64,000 nucleotides of DNA from NCBI GenBank assembly GCA_029262795.1, contig JAJCYT010000036.1, positions 186,001 to 250,000 on the forward strand, given 5' to 3'. How positions within the stretch are numbered: position 1 is the first letter of the stretch; every line of letters begins with the position of its first letter. The stretch comes from Candidatus Fraserbacteria bacterium (GTDB taxonomy: Bacteria; Bipolaricaulota; Bipolaricaulia; RBG-16-55-9; JAJCYT01). Below the pieces are notes generated by a model that was not told the DNA's origin, did no database searches, and saw only the letters and a list, made by a program, of their open reading frames with translations. The position numbers and the translations under genes are program-made. Below are positions 16,326 through 25,747 of this stretch, piece after piece.

Positions 16326-17741
16326 ATGTTGTGGCTTATCCGTTTGAGCAGCGATCTCACCACAAAATTACACAACACGCGCAAGCGGTTTCAAGCGCGG
16401 TTGGTTCGTAATTTAAAGGATGCGTTAGATACCCACAACGTGTCTTACCAACTCGATGCAGGGTGGAGCCGCTTTTTTATAGAGTCTGACGACCCACGAG
16501 TGCCTCAGTTGCTGGAACATGTGTTTGGTATTCATTCATACTCGTTGGTCAATGCCCGTCCACTGACCACGTTTGATGACATTGTGGCTCAGGGCAAAGA
16601 AATTTTTGAAGAAAAAGTTAGAGGCAAAACCTATGCTGTGCGCGCTCGTAAAGTGAAGGGCAGTGAATTTTCTGCAATGGAAATTCAACAGCATTTGGGT
16701 CATGCGCTCAATGACAATGCCACGGTGAATCTGAGCAATCCTGAAGTGGAAGTCAATGTGGAAATCCGTGAAGGCCAGGTTTATTTTTTCAGTGAAAAGC
16801 ATCTTGGTCCAAAGGGCCTGCCACTCAATATGGAAGGCCGTGCGCTGTGCTTGATGTCGGGCGGGTTCGATTCTGCTGTGGCGGCGTGGATGCTGCTCAA
16901 GCGTGGGTTGTCACTTGATTACGTGTTTTTTCGATTGGGCGGTGAAGCCCATGAGCGCGATGTGCATCAGGTGGTCAAAGTGTTGAGTGATCATTGGAGT
17001 TTTGGTTGCCAACCGCGTCTGTATGTCATCCCTTTTGAGGAAGTGGTCGAGCAAATTCAGGACCACGTTCACACCCGTTTTTGGCAACTGATTCTTAAAC
17101 GACAGATGTATCGTGTGGCTCAAGCGCTGGCCCATCGTTGCAAACTGAATACCATTGTGACAGGGGAGGCGCTGGGACAGGTGTCGTCACAAACCTTGGC
17201 CAATTTGGAAGCACTCAATATTACAGGCCAAACGCCGATTCTTCGTCCTTTGATTGGGTTTGATAAAGAGGAAATCATCAAAAAGGCATTTCAAATTGGG
17301 ACAGGCCCCATGTCTGAAGGGGTGCCAGAATATTGTGCGATTGTGCCAAGCCGACCAGCAACAGGTACCAGCTTTGGCATGCTGGATGAACAGGAAGCCA
17401 ACCTCAACACCGATATTGACAGCCTGGTTGAAAATGTGAAACGCATCCGCCTGCGCGGTTCGTCTTTGTCTGTACCAGATCGTGAAATGGTCAATGAACT
17501 GCCCTCTGCAAACGATGCGGTATTGCTGGACATCCGAACGGATGCAGAATTTCGTCGAGGCCACGACCCTCGCGCCACGCATCTGGAATTTGCCTATGCG
17601 CTGGATTTTTTCAAAAAACTGGACCCACAAAAGCAATATTATATTTATTGTGGCATGGGCCTCAAAAGTACCAACCTGGTTGAACGCATGAGGGAATTTG
17701 GCTATCAGGCCTGGGTATATCAACCGGAAAAACCATCTTAA
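16326..17741 (+). CDS. thiI: tRNA 4-thiouridine synthase ThiI with rhodanese domain
   Basis: A 471-residue sulfurtransferase that makes 4-thiouridine at tRNA position 8 and can feed thiamine thiazole synthesis. An N-terminal ferredoxin-like and THUMP region spans ~1-165. The ATP pyrophosphatase loop LMSGGFDSAVAAW is near residue 177. PEYCAIVPSRPATGT carries the Cys equivalent to E. coli Cys344. A C-terminal rhodanese domain (~385-471) ends with the sulfur-carrying Cys442 in YIYCGMGLKS. The long rhodanese-bearing form is typical of gammaproteobacteria and relatives. The ATG at 16326 follows an AAAGGA site. Confidence 0.95.
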   Translation: MLWLIRLSSDLTTKLHNTRKRFQARLVRNLKDALDTHNVSYQLDAGWSRFFIESDDPRVPQLLEHVFGIHSYSLVNARPLTTFDDIVAQGKEIFEEKVRGKTYAVRARKVKGSEFSAMEIQQHLGHALNDNATVNLSNPEVEVNVEIREGQVYFFSEKHLGPKGLPLNMEGRALCLMSGGFDSAVAAWMLLKRGLSLDYVFFRLGGEAHERDVHQVVKVLSDHWSFGCQPRLYVIPFEEVVEQIQDHVHTRFWQLILKRQMYRVAQALAHRCKLNTIVTGEALGQVSSQTLANLEALNITGQTPILRPLIGFDKEEIIKKAFQIGTGPMSEGVPEYCAIVPSRPATGTSFGMLDEQEANLNTDIDSLVENVKRIRLRGSSLSVPDREMVNELPSANDAVLLDIRTDAEFRRGHDPRATHLEFAYALDFFKKLDPQKQYYIYCGMGLKSTNLVERMREFGYQAWVYQPEKPS

Positions 17742-17992
17742 TGATCCTCAGTTTCCAATCTTCATTTCCAACTTCGCTTTCAAAAAATTAAATGTCTGGT
17801 TTTTGTTTTTAAACAATGATGCATGAAAGATGTTTTTTCTGGTGAGATTTTCTGTGAGAAGTATGAGGTTTTGAAAAAGAGAAACGGAGCGAGAGGGGAA
17901 TCTCACTCCATTTCACCCACTTTTCAAACAAGGAGGTTTATCCGTTTGTGCTTTGTTCGTGCTTCAATTCATTCATGTACTAAAGCGTTGCT

Positions 17993-18433
17993 TTAGCGGG
18001 TGCTGCCAGTGAAGGTCACTTCGACCACGTAATCGCCAGCAGGCAAATCAGCCAGATTGTTCAAGCTGTAATCGACTTTAATTTCGTTGTCGTCGCCTTT
18101 ACCTTTTGAACTTTCCAATTTAATTCCCAAGGCGTTCAACACACGACCAGCATTGGCGTCACTGGGCTTTCGCAATACTTTTTTACCCGTGGTAATGGCC
18201 CAGTTGGTGTTGCTTTCCACAGCCAGTACGGAACCACTTTTCTTGCTGTAAGAGCTTTTGAGTGGGTCAATACGGCCAAATTGAACATTAGCGCCCTTCT
18301 TCACATCCAGGGAGAAATACTTTTCCAGCGTAAACGACACTTTGGACTTGTCACTGTCGGTTTCAGCAAACGTAAATGCAGCCATCAGCGTGATGCCTAC
18401 AAGGGTTAGAACGAGCAATAGAACTTTCTTCAT
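17993..18433 (-). CDS. Exported protein of unknown function
   Basis: The start is set at MKKVLLLVLTLVGITLMAAF behind GAGAGG; an upstream ATG at 18490 would bury the signal peptide. The cleavage site is probably after TFA (TFAETDSD). The mature ~125 residues are strand-rich and lysine-rich, with YFSLDVKKGANVQFGRIDPL and a closing LADLPAGDYVVEVTFTGSTR, a beta-sandwich-like ending. There is no cysteine and no catalytic motif. It resembles small adhesin-like or pilin-like periplasmic proteins in form only; I do not recognise the family. Confidence 0.6.
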   Translation of the reverse strand: MKKVLLLVLTLVGITLMAAFTFAETDSDKSKVSFTLEKYFSLDVKKGANVQFGRIDPLKSSYSKKSGSVLAVESNTNWAITTGKKVLRKPSDANAGRVLNALGIKLESSKGKGDDNEIKVDYSLNNLADLPAGDYVVEVTFTGSTR

Positions 18434-18746
18434 CGTGAGACCTCTCATCTGTATGGTTTCGGTTGTAGCAAAAAAGTTGTGACAACACATTAATCCTGGT
18501 AAATAATTTAAACTAATATAAATCCAAATCCCACACTTGTCTCGTGAATTTGAGGCGCAAAGAAAATGGAAATTAGATGGAAGGGGTTCAAAATTGTCTA
18601 TATGGTCACGCTCATAAGCGCTTTAATGTGTTGCAGCCACATCGCAGGGGGTGTACCATACCTTCATCGTTTTTAATACCACTTAAAACCACCTCGTCAG
18701 CAAATTGGGAAACATTTTGGGCTGAGATGGTTTGATGTGAGGGACT
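18434..18746 (+). promoter_or_regulatory. Upstream region of the fatty acid operon with a dyad
   Basis: No gene is seen in this 313-bp divergent gap. TTTTAA and TTAAAA at 18671-18676 and 18683-18688 make a 6-bp dyad with 6-bp spacer, centred ~67 bp before fabD. The spacing and AT-rich arms recall operators of fatty acid regulators, but the sequence matches neither the FabR nor FapR consensus I know. Confidence 0.3.
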
Positions 18747-19691
18747 ATGGTCAAACAAGCAGTGGTTTTTCCTGGCCAAGGGGCACAACGCCCCGGGATG
18801 GCCTTGGATTTTGTCGAACAATTTGACGTTTCAAAACAGGTGTTTGATCAAGCCAATCAGGCACTTCCCTTTGATATTGTTGATTTGATCCAATCCGAAG
18901 AAGAAAAACTCAATCTCACCGAATACACACAACCGTGCATTTTGACGGCCGAAATGGCCATGTTTGTGGCGCTAAAGAAGTATTTTGGTTATCAACCGCA
19001 ATATTTTGCTGGTCACAGCCTGGGTGAATACACAGCACTGGTGGCAGTGGGCGCCATGCCATTAGAGGTTGCTGTAAAGTTGGTCCATTTGCGCGGCCAG
19101 TTGATGCAGAAAGCCGTGCCCGCCGGCGAAGGCAGTATGGCGGCCATCATTAACGATGGCTTGGCTGTGGATGAGATTCGATCCTTGTGTGATTCATTTG
19201 AAGTGGATGTCGCCAATGACAATTCTCCGACTCAGGTGGTTGCCAGTGGTAGAAAAGAGGGAGTCGATCAGGTCATTGTCGCTCTTGAACCAGAAGTTGA
19301 GGCAGGAATGCGCGTGGTGCCCCTGGTGGTGAGTGCGCCATTCCATTCTCGCTACATGGCCGTGATCGAGGATCAGTTCAAACAAGCACTCAATGAAGTT
19401 CGTGGTGAATTAGATGCACCTAAAGCCACGAAAGTGATTTCAAATTTCCTTGGAAATTTTCATACGGGAGACACAGACGATTTGATAGATGCGTTGACTC
19501 GCCAAATCAGCGGCACAGTCCGTTGGCGGGACAACATGAAAATGCTGATTGATGTTGCCGATGAGATTGTTGAAGTGGGACCCAACCGTCCGCTAAGAGG
19601 ATTTTTTAAGGCAATGGACAGCAACATCAAAGCAGTGATTGACGTGCGCTCTGCGAATAAAGCGTTCGGTACGCCGCAGGAGGTGTCATGA
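18747..19691 (+). CDS. fabD: Malonyl-CoA:ACP transacylase
   Basis: A 314-residue acyltransferase that loads malonyl units on ACP. FPGQGAQRPGMA starts the fold, the nucleophile Ser91 lies in GHSLGEY, and the catalytic His is in APFHSRYM near residue 200. EVGPNRPLRG is the C-terminal signature. It is the first gene of a ten-gene co-directional run; its stop overlaps the next start by 4 bp. Length is normal. Confidence 0.93.
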   Translation: MVKQAVVFPGQGAQRPGMALDFVEQFDVSKQVFDQANQALPFDIVDLIQSEEEKLNLTEYTQPCILTAEMAMFVALKKYFGYQPQYFAGHSLGEYTALVAVGAMPLEVAVKLVHLRGQLMQKAVPAGEGSMAAIINDGLAVDEIRSLCDSFEVDVANDNSPTQVVASGRKEGVDQVIVALEPEVEAGMRVVPLVVSAPFHSRYMAVIEDQFKQALNEVRGELDAPKATKVISNFLGNFHTGDTDDLIDALTRQISGTVRWRDNMKMLIDVADEIVEVGPNRPLRGFFKAMDSNIKAVIDVRSANKAFGTPQEVS

Positions 19692-20623
19692 CCAAGTTTA
19701 ATGACAAACAGTGGGCCGTGATTTTAGGTGGGTCCAGCGGATTTGGGCTGGCCACAGCCAAAAAACTGAGCAAAGAAGGCATGAGTGTGTGCATCGTCCA
19801 CCGCGACAGACGTGGTGCGATGAGTCGCATTCAGCCTGAATTTGATAAAATCGAAGCCAATGGCCACGGCTATTTGGCCCTGAACAAAAATGCCCTGGAT
19901 GAAGCAGGTCGAACAGAAGTTTTGGACGAACTGCAAAACGTCATTGGCGATGGCAAAGTTCGCATGGTGCTTCATTCCATCGCATTTGGATTGCTAAAAC
20001 CATTGGTGGCATCGAAAGGTGAATCTAAGTCCAAAGTGGGTGCTGAACAATTGGCTAGTGCACTCGGCGTGGACAACGAAACGTTTCACACAAAAGTTCA
20101 GGAAACATTTGATGCCGGCGCCAATACTCTTTATCCATTGATGAGTTCAGATTATGGTGATCGCTTTTTGAACGATGAGGATGTCGCTCACACCATTTAC
20201 GCTATGGGCACCAGCCTGCTCAGTTGGGTGCAGGACATTCATCAGCGTGATTTGTTTGCTGAAGACGCGCGCGTGTTTGGTCTCACCAGCGAAGGCAACG
20301 AAGTGGCATGGCGTGGGTATGCCGCCGTGTCCGCAGCAAAAACTGCACTCGAGGCAGCCTCGCGTGCCATTGCTGTCGAATACGCGCCTTATGGCATTCG
20401 CTCTAACATCATCCAGGCAGGGGTCACAGACACCCCCGCACAGCGCATGATTCCAGGCGCGATGCAAATGCAGGCTCATGCACAAACGCGCAATCCGTTT
20501 GGCCGCCTCACTCAAACTGAGGACGTGGCCAACTTCATTTATCTGATGTGTACCGACGAAGCCGGTTGGGTGAATGGCGACATCATTCGTGTCGATGGCG
20601 GCGAGCGCATCGGCTCGTATTAA
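19688..20623 (+). CDS. SDR-type enoyl-ACP reductase-like protein
   Basis: A 311-residue short-chain dehydrogenase with cofactor loop GGSSGFGLA. The active-site tyrosine is followed by lysine seven positions later (GYAAVSAAKTAL), the Y-x6-K spacing of FabI/FabL enoyl reductases rather than the Y-x3-K of FabG. GIRSNIIQAGVTDTPAQRMIPG and the C-terminal GDIIRVDGGE also fit. It is longer than FabI (~260) by an extra segment at ~100-160. By position and spacing it should do the final reduction of the elongation cycle; substrate range is unknown. Confidence 0.75.
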   Translation: MTKFNDKQWAVILGGSSGFGLATAKKLSKEGMSVCIVHRDRRGAMSRIQPEFDKIEANGHGYLALNKNALDEAGRTEVLDELQNVIGDGKVRMVLHSIAFGLLKPLVASKGESKSKVGAEQLASALGVDNETFHTKVQETFDAGANTLYPLMSSDYGDRFLNDEDVAHTIYAMGTSLLSWVQDIHQRDLFAEDARVFGLTSEGNEVAWRGYAAVSAAKTALEAASRAIAVEYAPYGIRSNIIQAGVTDTPAQRMIPGAMQMQAHAQTRNPFGRLTQTEDVANFIYLMCTDEAGWVNGDIIRVDGGERIGSY

Positions 20624-20635
20624 AGGATTTTTTAT

Positions 20636-21628
20636 ATGTTATATATCCACGGCGTCGGCCATTTCCATCCGGAAAATGTGATTGATAACGCCTTTTTGGA
20701 GTCGCTTGATATTGACACCAACGAGGAATGGATTTTAGAACGCGTCGGCATTCAAAAGCGTCATACGGTTTTAAATCTGGACTACATTCGTGAAACCCGC
20801 AATCAGGATCCACGATGTGCCAAAGATGCATCCCAATACAGCAATGCCCAAACAGGCGCAATTGCCGCAAAAATGGCGATTGAAAGTGCGGGTATCCAAC
20901 CCGAAGACATTGGCATGGTGATTGCAGGGGGTTGTTCCCCACAATGGTCGATTCCTGCCGAAGCCTGCATGATTGCGGCTGAACTGGGCCTGGATGCACA
21001 AGGGATTGACATCAACTCCGCTTGCTCCAGTTTCGCTGCGCAACTCAACTTTTTAAATGGGATGAAGCCCGAAGCATTGCCAGATTATGTGCTGGTGATC
21101 AATCCTGAGAACAACACGCGCACGGTCAACTACAACGATCGGCGAACCGCTGTGTTATGGGGCGATTGCACGGCTGCGGCAGTGGTATCCACCAGACACA
21201 AAGCCAAAGCCAGGATTACCCACAGTGTGATTCACTCCGACCCAAAAGGATGGGACAAAGTGGTCATTCCTGTGGCAGGTCATTTTGATCAACATGGCTC
21301 TGCGGTGCAGGCATTTGCCATTCGAAAATCCGTTGCCATCATCAAAGAATTGCGTGAAAAGATTGAAGAGCGTGGCTCGGACCATCATTTCATTGGGCAT
21401 CAGGCCAATTTGCTGATGTTGCAATCGGTGTGCCGCCGCGCTGATATTTCGGATGATCAGCATTTTTTCAATATCGATCAATATGGCAACTGTGGTGCGG
21501 CGGGTGCGCCGTCCGTATTGTCCCAACATTGGAATGAGTTTCAATCAGGCGATGTGTTGACGTTGGCCGTGGTTGGATCTGGGCTGACCTGGAGTGGCAT
21601 TTTGGTCGAGTTTGGAGATGAATCATGA
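20636..21628 (+). CDS. 3-oxoacyl-ACP synthase III-like condensing enzyme
   Basis: A 330-residue thiolase-fold KAS III. The Cys-His-Asn triad is visible as Cys in DINSACSSF, His in FIGHQANLLML and Asn in YGNCGAAGAPS. WILERVGIQKRHTV is the typical N-terminal Trp/Arg segment. KAS III enzymes start chains from acyl-CoA. It differs from housekeeping FabH in the ACSSF active-site context and the absence of the usual plsX partner. An AAAGGA site precedes the ATG; the stop overlaps fabA by 4 bp. A second KAS III is encoded at 41034. Confidence 0.85.
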   Translation: MLYIHGVGHFHPENVIDNAFLESLDIDTNEEWILERVGIQKRHTVLNLDYIRETRNQDPRCAKDASQYSNAQTGAIAAKMAIESAGIQPEDIGMVIAGGCSPQWSIPAEACMIAAELGLDAQGIDINSACSSFAAQLNFLNGMKPEALPDYVLVINPENNTRTVNYNDRRTAVLWGDCTAAAVVSTRHKAKARITHSVIHSDPKGWDKVVIPVAGHFDQHGSAVQAFAIRKSVAIIKELREKIEERGSDHHFIGHQANLLMLQSVCRRADISDDQHFFNIDQYGNCGAAGAPSVLSQHWNEFQSGDVLTLAVVGSGLTWSGILVEFGDES

Positions 21629-22212
21629 AACATGCTGATTTTCTGCAAAAAACATCATTGACTCAAAAAGAATTGCTTAGCATGTCCTGGGGGACACTGG
21701 TTGAGGATGCCCCTGATGAATTTATTCGCCTGCCAGCGCCGCCAATGTTGATGTTAGATCGCGTTGTTGAAGTTGTCCACGATGGCCCTCGTGGTCGGAT
21801 TGTGGCCGAGCGCGATGTGCGGGTCGATGACTGGTTTTTTCAATGCCATTTTTATTCGGACCCTGTGCAACCTGGCTGCCTTGGCGTCGATGCCATTTGG
21901 CAGATGGTGGGCCTGTATTGCAGCCTGCGCGGCGGTAAAGGCTCAGGTCGTGCGCTGGGGTGTAAGGAAGTCGAATTTGCAGGCCAGATTCGGCCTTACA
22001 ACAAAGTGGTCCGTTACGAAGTGGATATTCGCCGCTACACCGATTTGAAAGAAAGCGGCACGTCGATGGCCATCGGCAATGCCAAAGTTATTGTAGACGG
22101 TGAACACATTTATTCCGTGCAGGGGGCCAAGGTTGGTTTGTTCCTCGGTATTCATTACGGAGATTATCCAAACGAATCTGAACGCTCTGTGGGAGGGTTG
22201 ATGGAACGATGA
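21625..22212 (+). CDS. fabA: 3-hydroxydecanoyl-ACP dehydratase/isomerase, FabA type
   Basis: A 195-residue single hot-dog protein with the FabA signatures LPAPPMLMLDRVVEV, WFFQCHFYSDPVQPGCLGVDAIWQ (active-site His in CHF, Asp in GVDA) and GRALGCKEVEFAGQI. FabA dehydrates 3-hydroxyacyl-ACP and in E. coli also isomerises the C10 product to start unsaturated chains. The N-terminus is ~25 residues longer than usual. Co-occurrence with a FabZ-like protein in the same operon gives the pathway two dehydratases. Confidence 0.9.
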   Translation: MKHADFLQKTSLTQKELLSMSWGTLVEDAPDEFIRLPAPPMLMLDRVVEVVHDGPRGRIVAERDVRVDDWFFQCHFYSDPVQPGCLGVDAIWQMVGLYCSLRGGKGSGRALGCKEVEFAGQIRPYNKVVRYEVDIRRYTDLKESGTSMAIGNAKVIVDGEHIYSVQGAKVGLFLGIHYGDYPNESERSVGGLMER

Positions 22213-22937
22213 ACAATGAACTGAAAGTGGCCCTGGTCACGGGCGGTGGGACCGGCATTGGCGCGGCCTGCTGTCGTGAATTGGCTAAAGCAGGGTATGC
22301 CGTTGGGATTCATTACAACTCCAGCAGCGGACCTGCCGAAGCGGTGCAGGCTGAGTTGGAAAACTCATTTACAATTCAAGCAGACTTGTCCACGCGTGAA
22401 GGGGCGGATGAAATTTGCACCGCACTCAAAGAACGGGGCAACTTGGAAGTGCTGGTCAACAATGCTGGCATGACAATGGATGCACCGCTGTTCTCTGCAA
22501 AAATTGACGACTTCGATAAAGTCGTCAACACCAACATGCGTGGCACGTGGTATCTGACCAAACGTCTGGGGCGTTTGATGATGCGTAATAAAACAGGGCG
22601 TGTGATCAATATTTCCAGTGTGGTGGGCAGCACGGGCAATCCGACACAATCTGTTTATGGCATGACCAAAGCGGCGATTGATAACTTTACTCGCACGGCT
22701 GCGATGGAGTTTGCGCCTTACAACATTTTGGTCAATTCTGTGGCGCCTGGCTTCATCGAAACCAAGATGACCGACGTGCTTTCTGAGGATGTGCAACAAC
22801 ACATCCTGGGGCAAATTCCCTTAAATAGAATGGGCACGCCTGAAGAGGTAGCCAGCTTCGTGCGCTTCCTCGCCACCGAAGGCACCTATTGCACGGGAAC
22901 CGTGTTTCATGTGAACGGAGGCATGTATGGGGGCTGA
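22209..22937 (+). CDS. fabG: 3-oxoacyl-ACP reductase, FabG type
   Basis: A 242-residue SDR with cofactor loop TGGGTGIGAA, NNAGMTMDAPLF, catalytic Ser in NISSVVGSTGN and Y-x3-K in SVYGMTKAAI. It ends FHVNGGMYGG, the usual FabG C-terminus. It reduces 3-oxoacyl-ACP with NADPH. It overlaps fabA by 4 bp and the next gene by 11 bp, so the whole block is translationally coupled. Confidence 0.92.
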   Translation: MNNELKVALVTGGGTGIGAACCRELAKAGYAVGIHYNSSSGPAEAVQAELENSFTIQADLSTREGADEICTALKERGNLEVLVNNAGMTMDAPLFSAKIDDFDKVVNTNMRGTWYLTKRLGRLMMRNKTGRVINISSVVGSTGNPTQSVYGMTKAAIDNFTRTAAMEFAPYNILVNSVAPGFIETKMTDVLSEDVQQHILGQIPLNRMGTPEEVASFVRFLATEGTYCTGTVFHVNGGMYGG

Positions 22938-23391
22938 AGCAGGGCTGAGTCACGCCGAGGTTTTAGCGCTCATTCCGCAGCAGGTGCCGTTTCGCTTTAT
23001 CGAAGAAATTGCCGAACTCAGCGATACTCATGCTGTTGGTAAATACACTTTTAAACAGGACGAATTTTTTTATAAAGGCCATTTTCCCGATCAACCGATT
23101 ACCCCTGGTGTCATTTTGTTAGAAACCCTTTGTCAAACAGGCTTGGTGGCGCTGGGCATTTATCTGCTGTCCCTGGAGATGCCCAAAGATGAGGTGACGG
23201 CTTACCGGACGTTGTTTACGGATGCAGAAGTCGAATTTTCCGATATGGTTTTACCCGGACATGAAGTGATTGTTCATGCCGAAAAAGTGGTTTGGCGACG
23301 CCGCAAGCTGCGTTCAAAAGTGCAAATGCATCGCAGTGATGGCACCTTGGTTGCCAGCGGGACCGTCGCAGGAATGGGAGTTGCTACATGA
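22927..23391 (+). CDS. 3-hydroxyacyl-ACP dehydratase, FabZ-like
   Basis: A 154-residue hot-dog protein starting inside the fabG coding end. QVPFRFIEEI and GHFPDQPITPGVILLETLCQ give the FabZ catalytic His and the Pro-Gly turn; FTDAEVEFSDMVLPG is the second conserved strand. A Glu is expected on the helix after PGV, and Glu is present in LLETL. It should dehydrate 3-hydroxyacyl-ACP in this dedicated cycle. Confidence 0.85.
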   Translation: MGAEAGLSHAEVLALIPQQVPFRFIEEIAELSDTHAVGKYTFKQDEFFYKGHFPDQPITPGVILLETLCQTGLVALGIYLLSLEMPKDEVTAYRTLFTDAEVEFSDMVLPGHEVIVHAEKVVWRRRKLRSKVQMHRSDGTLVASGTVAGMGVAT

Positions 23392-24659
23392 CACGCGTTG
23401 TGATCAGCGGTATGGGTGTGATTGCACCCAACGCACATGGATTAAACGATTACGAATATGCTTTGCGCGAAGGGAAATCCGGCCTTCGCCACTATGAGAA
23501 ATTAGAGGAATTAAAATTTGGTTGTCAGGTGGCCGGTGTGCCTCAGGGCGTGGATGAACTCAGTACAAAATATTTCTCCAAAGAAGCTTTGATGGCCATG
23601 AACAGCAATATGATCTATGCCGCCATAGCAGGCATTGATTGCTGGAAAGACGCTGGCTTTAACATCCCCGAATCTGGAGATGAAACCGTCGATTGGGAAA
23701 CGGGTGCCATTATTGGCACCGGCATTGGTGGCCTGGATACCGTGGGCGGAAAGCTGGTGCCTGGCACAGATGCCGGCAAAGCGCGCCGCTTGGGATCTAC
23801 TATTGTGGAACAGATCATGAGCAGCAGTGTCAGTGCAAGACTGACCGGCTTCATGGGCCTGGGTGGTCAGGTAACGACAAACAGCAGTGCGTGTACCACA
23901 GGCACTGAAGCCGTCATTGATGCCTTTCATAAAGTGCGTGGCGGGCAGTTCAAGCGCATGATAGCTGGTGGCTCCGAAGGCTCTTCTCACTATATCTGGG
24001 CGGGGTTTGATGCCATGCGGGTGCTCAATCGCGGGCACAATGAAACGCCTAAGCAAGCCTCTCGCCCTATGAGTGCCAGCGCGGGCGGCTTTATTCCAGG
24101 TTCCGGTGCTGGCGTATTGATGGTCGAAAGCCTGTACAGTGCGCAAGAGCGCGGAGCACGCATTTATGCCGAAATTTTGGGCGGACAGGTAAATTGTGGC
24201 GGTCAGCGCAATGGCGGCACCATGACAGCCCCCAACCCCGAAGGCGTGCAACGCTGCATTAAAGGTGCACTGCAAATGGCGAACCTTCGGCCAAATCAGG
24301 TGAACGCTATTAGTGGACACCTCACCGCGACCATGGCAGATCCTCAAGAAGTAGACAATTGGTGCAAGGCATTGGAAACGACGCCAAGTGCTTTTCCAAC
24401 CATCAATTCAACGAAATCAATGATTGGACATGGTCTTGGCGCGGCGGGCGGTTTGGAATGTGTGGCTGCCGTGCTGCAACTGCAAAAAGGCTTTATGCAT
24501 GGATCTCTTAATTGTGAAGATTTACACCCTGAACTGGAAGCGTATGCCGAAAGCATTCCCCATCAGACCAAGGAAATGGACATTAATATTATGGCCAAGG
24601 CCAGCTTTGGCTTTGGTGATGTAAACGGCTGCGTGATCTTTAAGAAATGGGGCACTTGA
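23388..24659 (+). CDS. 3-oxoacyl-ACP synthase, FabF/KAS II-like
   Basis: A 423-residue condensing enzyme. The triad is Cys in NSSACTTGTEA, His in SGHLTATMADPQE and His in STKSMIGHGLGAAGG. GTGIGGLDT and ASFGFGDVNGC are also typical. The segment at His-1 reads SGHLTATMAD rather than the commoner NAHGTST.xGD, a departure shared with specialised KAS proteins. It elongates acyl-ACP with malonyl-ACP. It is coupled by ATGA to the FabZ-like gene. Confidence 0.88.
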   Translation: MTRVVISGMGVIAPNAHGLNDYEYALREGKSGLRHYEKLEELKFGCQVAGVPQGVDELSTKYFSKEALMAMNSNMIYAAIAGIDCWKDAGFNIPESGDETVDWETGAIIGTGIGGLDTVGGKLVPGTDAGKARRLGSTIVEQIMSSSVSARLTGFMGLGGQVTTNSSACTTGTEAVIDAFHKVRGGQFKRMIAGGSEGSSHYIWAGFDAMRVLNRGHNETPKQASRPMSASAGGFIPGSGAGVLMVESLYSAQERGARIYAEILGGQVNCGGQRNGGTMTAPNPEGVQRCIKGALQMANLRPNQVNAISGHLTATMADPQEVDNWCKALETTPSAFPTINSTKSMIGHGLGAAGGLECVAAVLQLQKGFMHGSLNCEDLHPELEAYAESIPHQTKEMDINIMAKASFGFGDVNGCVIFKKWGT

Positions 24660-24745
24660 GTTTTTCAAACACTCTTGATATGGTGAGCGAAAATTAAATA
24701 TGGTGACCCTACTGTAACAGTTGTGGTGGGAAAGGAGATCGACGA

Positions 24746-24994
24746 ATGGAACGTTCGGAGATTTTAAACAAAGTAAAAGAAATTCTGGAACCTTATGTGA
24801 AAAATGAGGAAGCGTTTGGCAACATTAACGAAGACACGTCCATCCTGGACGACCTTCAGGTCAACTCAGCCAGGCTGGTGGACATCATTTTGGCGTTTGA
24901 AGACGAGTTCGATATCGAAGTGGATGATGAAGCTGCTGATCAAGTGGGCACCATTGGAGATGCCATCGAGCTGATTCACGGACAAATCAACTAG
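24746..24994 (+). CDS. Acyl carrier protein with atypical attachment motif
   Basis: An 82-residue acidic helical protein behind AAAGGAG. The phosphopantetheine Ser41 lies in LDDLQVNSARLVDIIL; the usual Asp-Ser-Leu is Asn-Ser-Ala here. The acidic helix II/III (FEDEFDIEVDDEAADQVGTI) is well conserved. The altered motif and the private PPTase gene two genes downstream suggest a carrier dedicated to this operon rather than the housekeeping ACP. The 86-bp gap before it is the longest in the operon and may hold an internal promoter. Confidence 0.87.
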   Translation: MERSEILNKVKEILEPYVKNEEAFGNINEDTSILDDLQVNSARLVDIILAFEDEFDIEVDDEAADQVGTIGDAIELIHGQIN

Positions 24995-24997
24995 GCC

Positions 24998-25747
24998 ATG
25001 CCGCTTTCACGCCAAGACCAGTTCAGCTTAGGCCTGCAACGGTTTTTGGGGTGGTTGTTTTTCCCAATTTTAGGTGGCCTGACCGTATTGTTGATGCGCT
25101 TTGTGATGGGCTATCGGGTGCCTGACATGCGCCAGGTCCGGCGTCAGTTTAAACAGTTGCTGGGCAAGGAAAAAACACCGTTGCTCATCTGTGCCAACCA
25201 TTTGACGATGATTGATTCGGCCATCATCGCATGGTCCATTGCGTCCAACTGGTCGTACTGGTGGCGCTTTCGCCTGTTCGCCTGGAACATGCCGGAGCGG
25301 CGCAATTTTGCCCACATTCTTCCTCTGAAAATTATATGTTACCTGCTCAAGTGTGTGCCCATCATTCGCGGTGGGCCGCCACACGAAACCAAACGAACAA
25401 TGGACAAAATCAATTATTTGTTGGCACAATCACAGGCCATCTGCATTTTTCCAGAGGGCACGCGCAGCAAGTCGGGGCGCATCAACCTTGATGAACCGAC
25501 CTATGGCGTGGGACGACTGGTGCTCACCCACCCAGGCACACGTGTGTTATGTGTGTATCAAAGAGGCCAACAGCAGGAAAAATCCAGTTTCTTCCCGAAA
25601 AAGGGCGATGTGTTTTTTACTGATATTGACATGATCCAGCCGGTTTCAGACAGCAAAGGATTAAGGGCCGTTCGTGATGTATCGACTCAGATCATGCAAA
25701 AACTTTATGACATGGAGCAAAGCTATTTCGCCACTCATCGGCAATGA
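24998..25747 (+). CDS. 1-acyl-glycerol-3-phosphate acyltransferase-like (PlsC family)
   Basis: A 249-residue acyltransferase with the NHx4D catalytic box (CANHLTMIDSA) and the glycerophosphate-binding FPEGTRSKSGRI. An N-terminal hydrophobic segment (LGWLFFPILGGLTVLLMRFV) probably anchors it at the inner membrane. It starts 3 bp after the ACP stop, suggesting it takes acyl chains from that ACP into a lipid. Acceptor identity is not predictable. Confidence 0.87.
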   Translation: MPLSRQDQFSLGLQRFLGWLFFPILGGLTVLLMRFVMGYRVPDMRQVRRQFKQLLGKEKTPLLICANHLTMIDSAIIAWSIASNWSYWWRFRLFAWNMPERRNFAHILPLKIICYLLKCVPIIRGGPPHETKRTMDKINYLLAQSQAICIFPEGTRSKSGRINLDEPTYGVGRLVLTHPGTRVLCVYQRGQQQEKSSFFPKKGDVFFTDIDMIQPVSDSKGLRAVRDVSTQIMQKLYDMEQSYFATHRQ

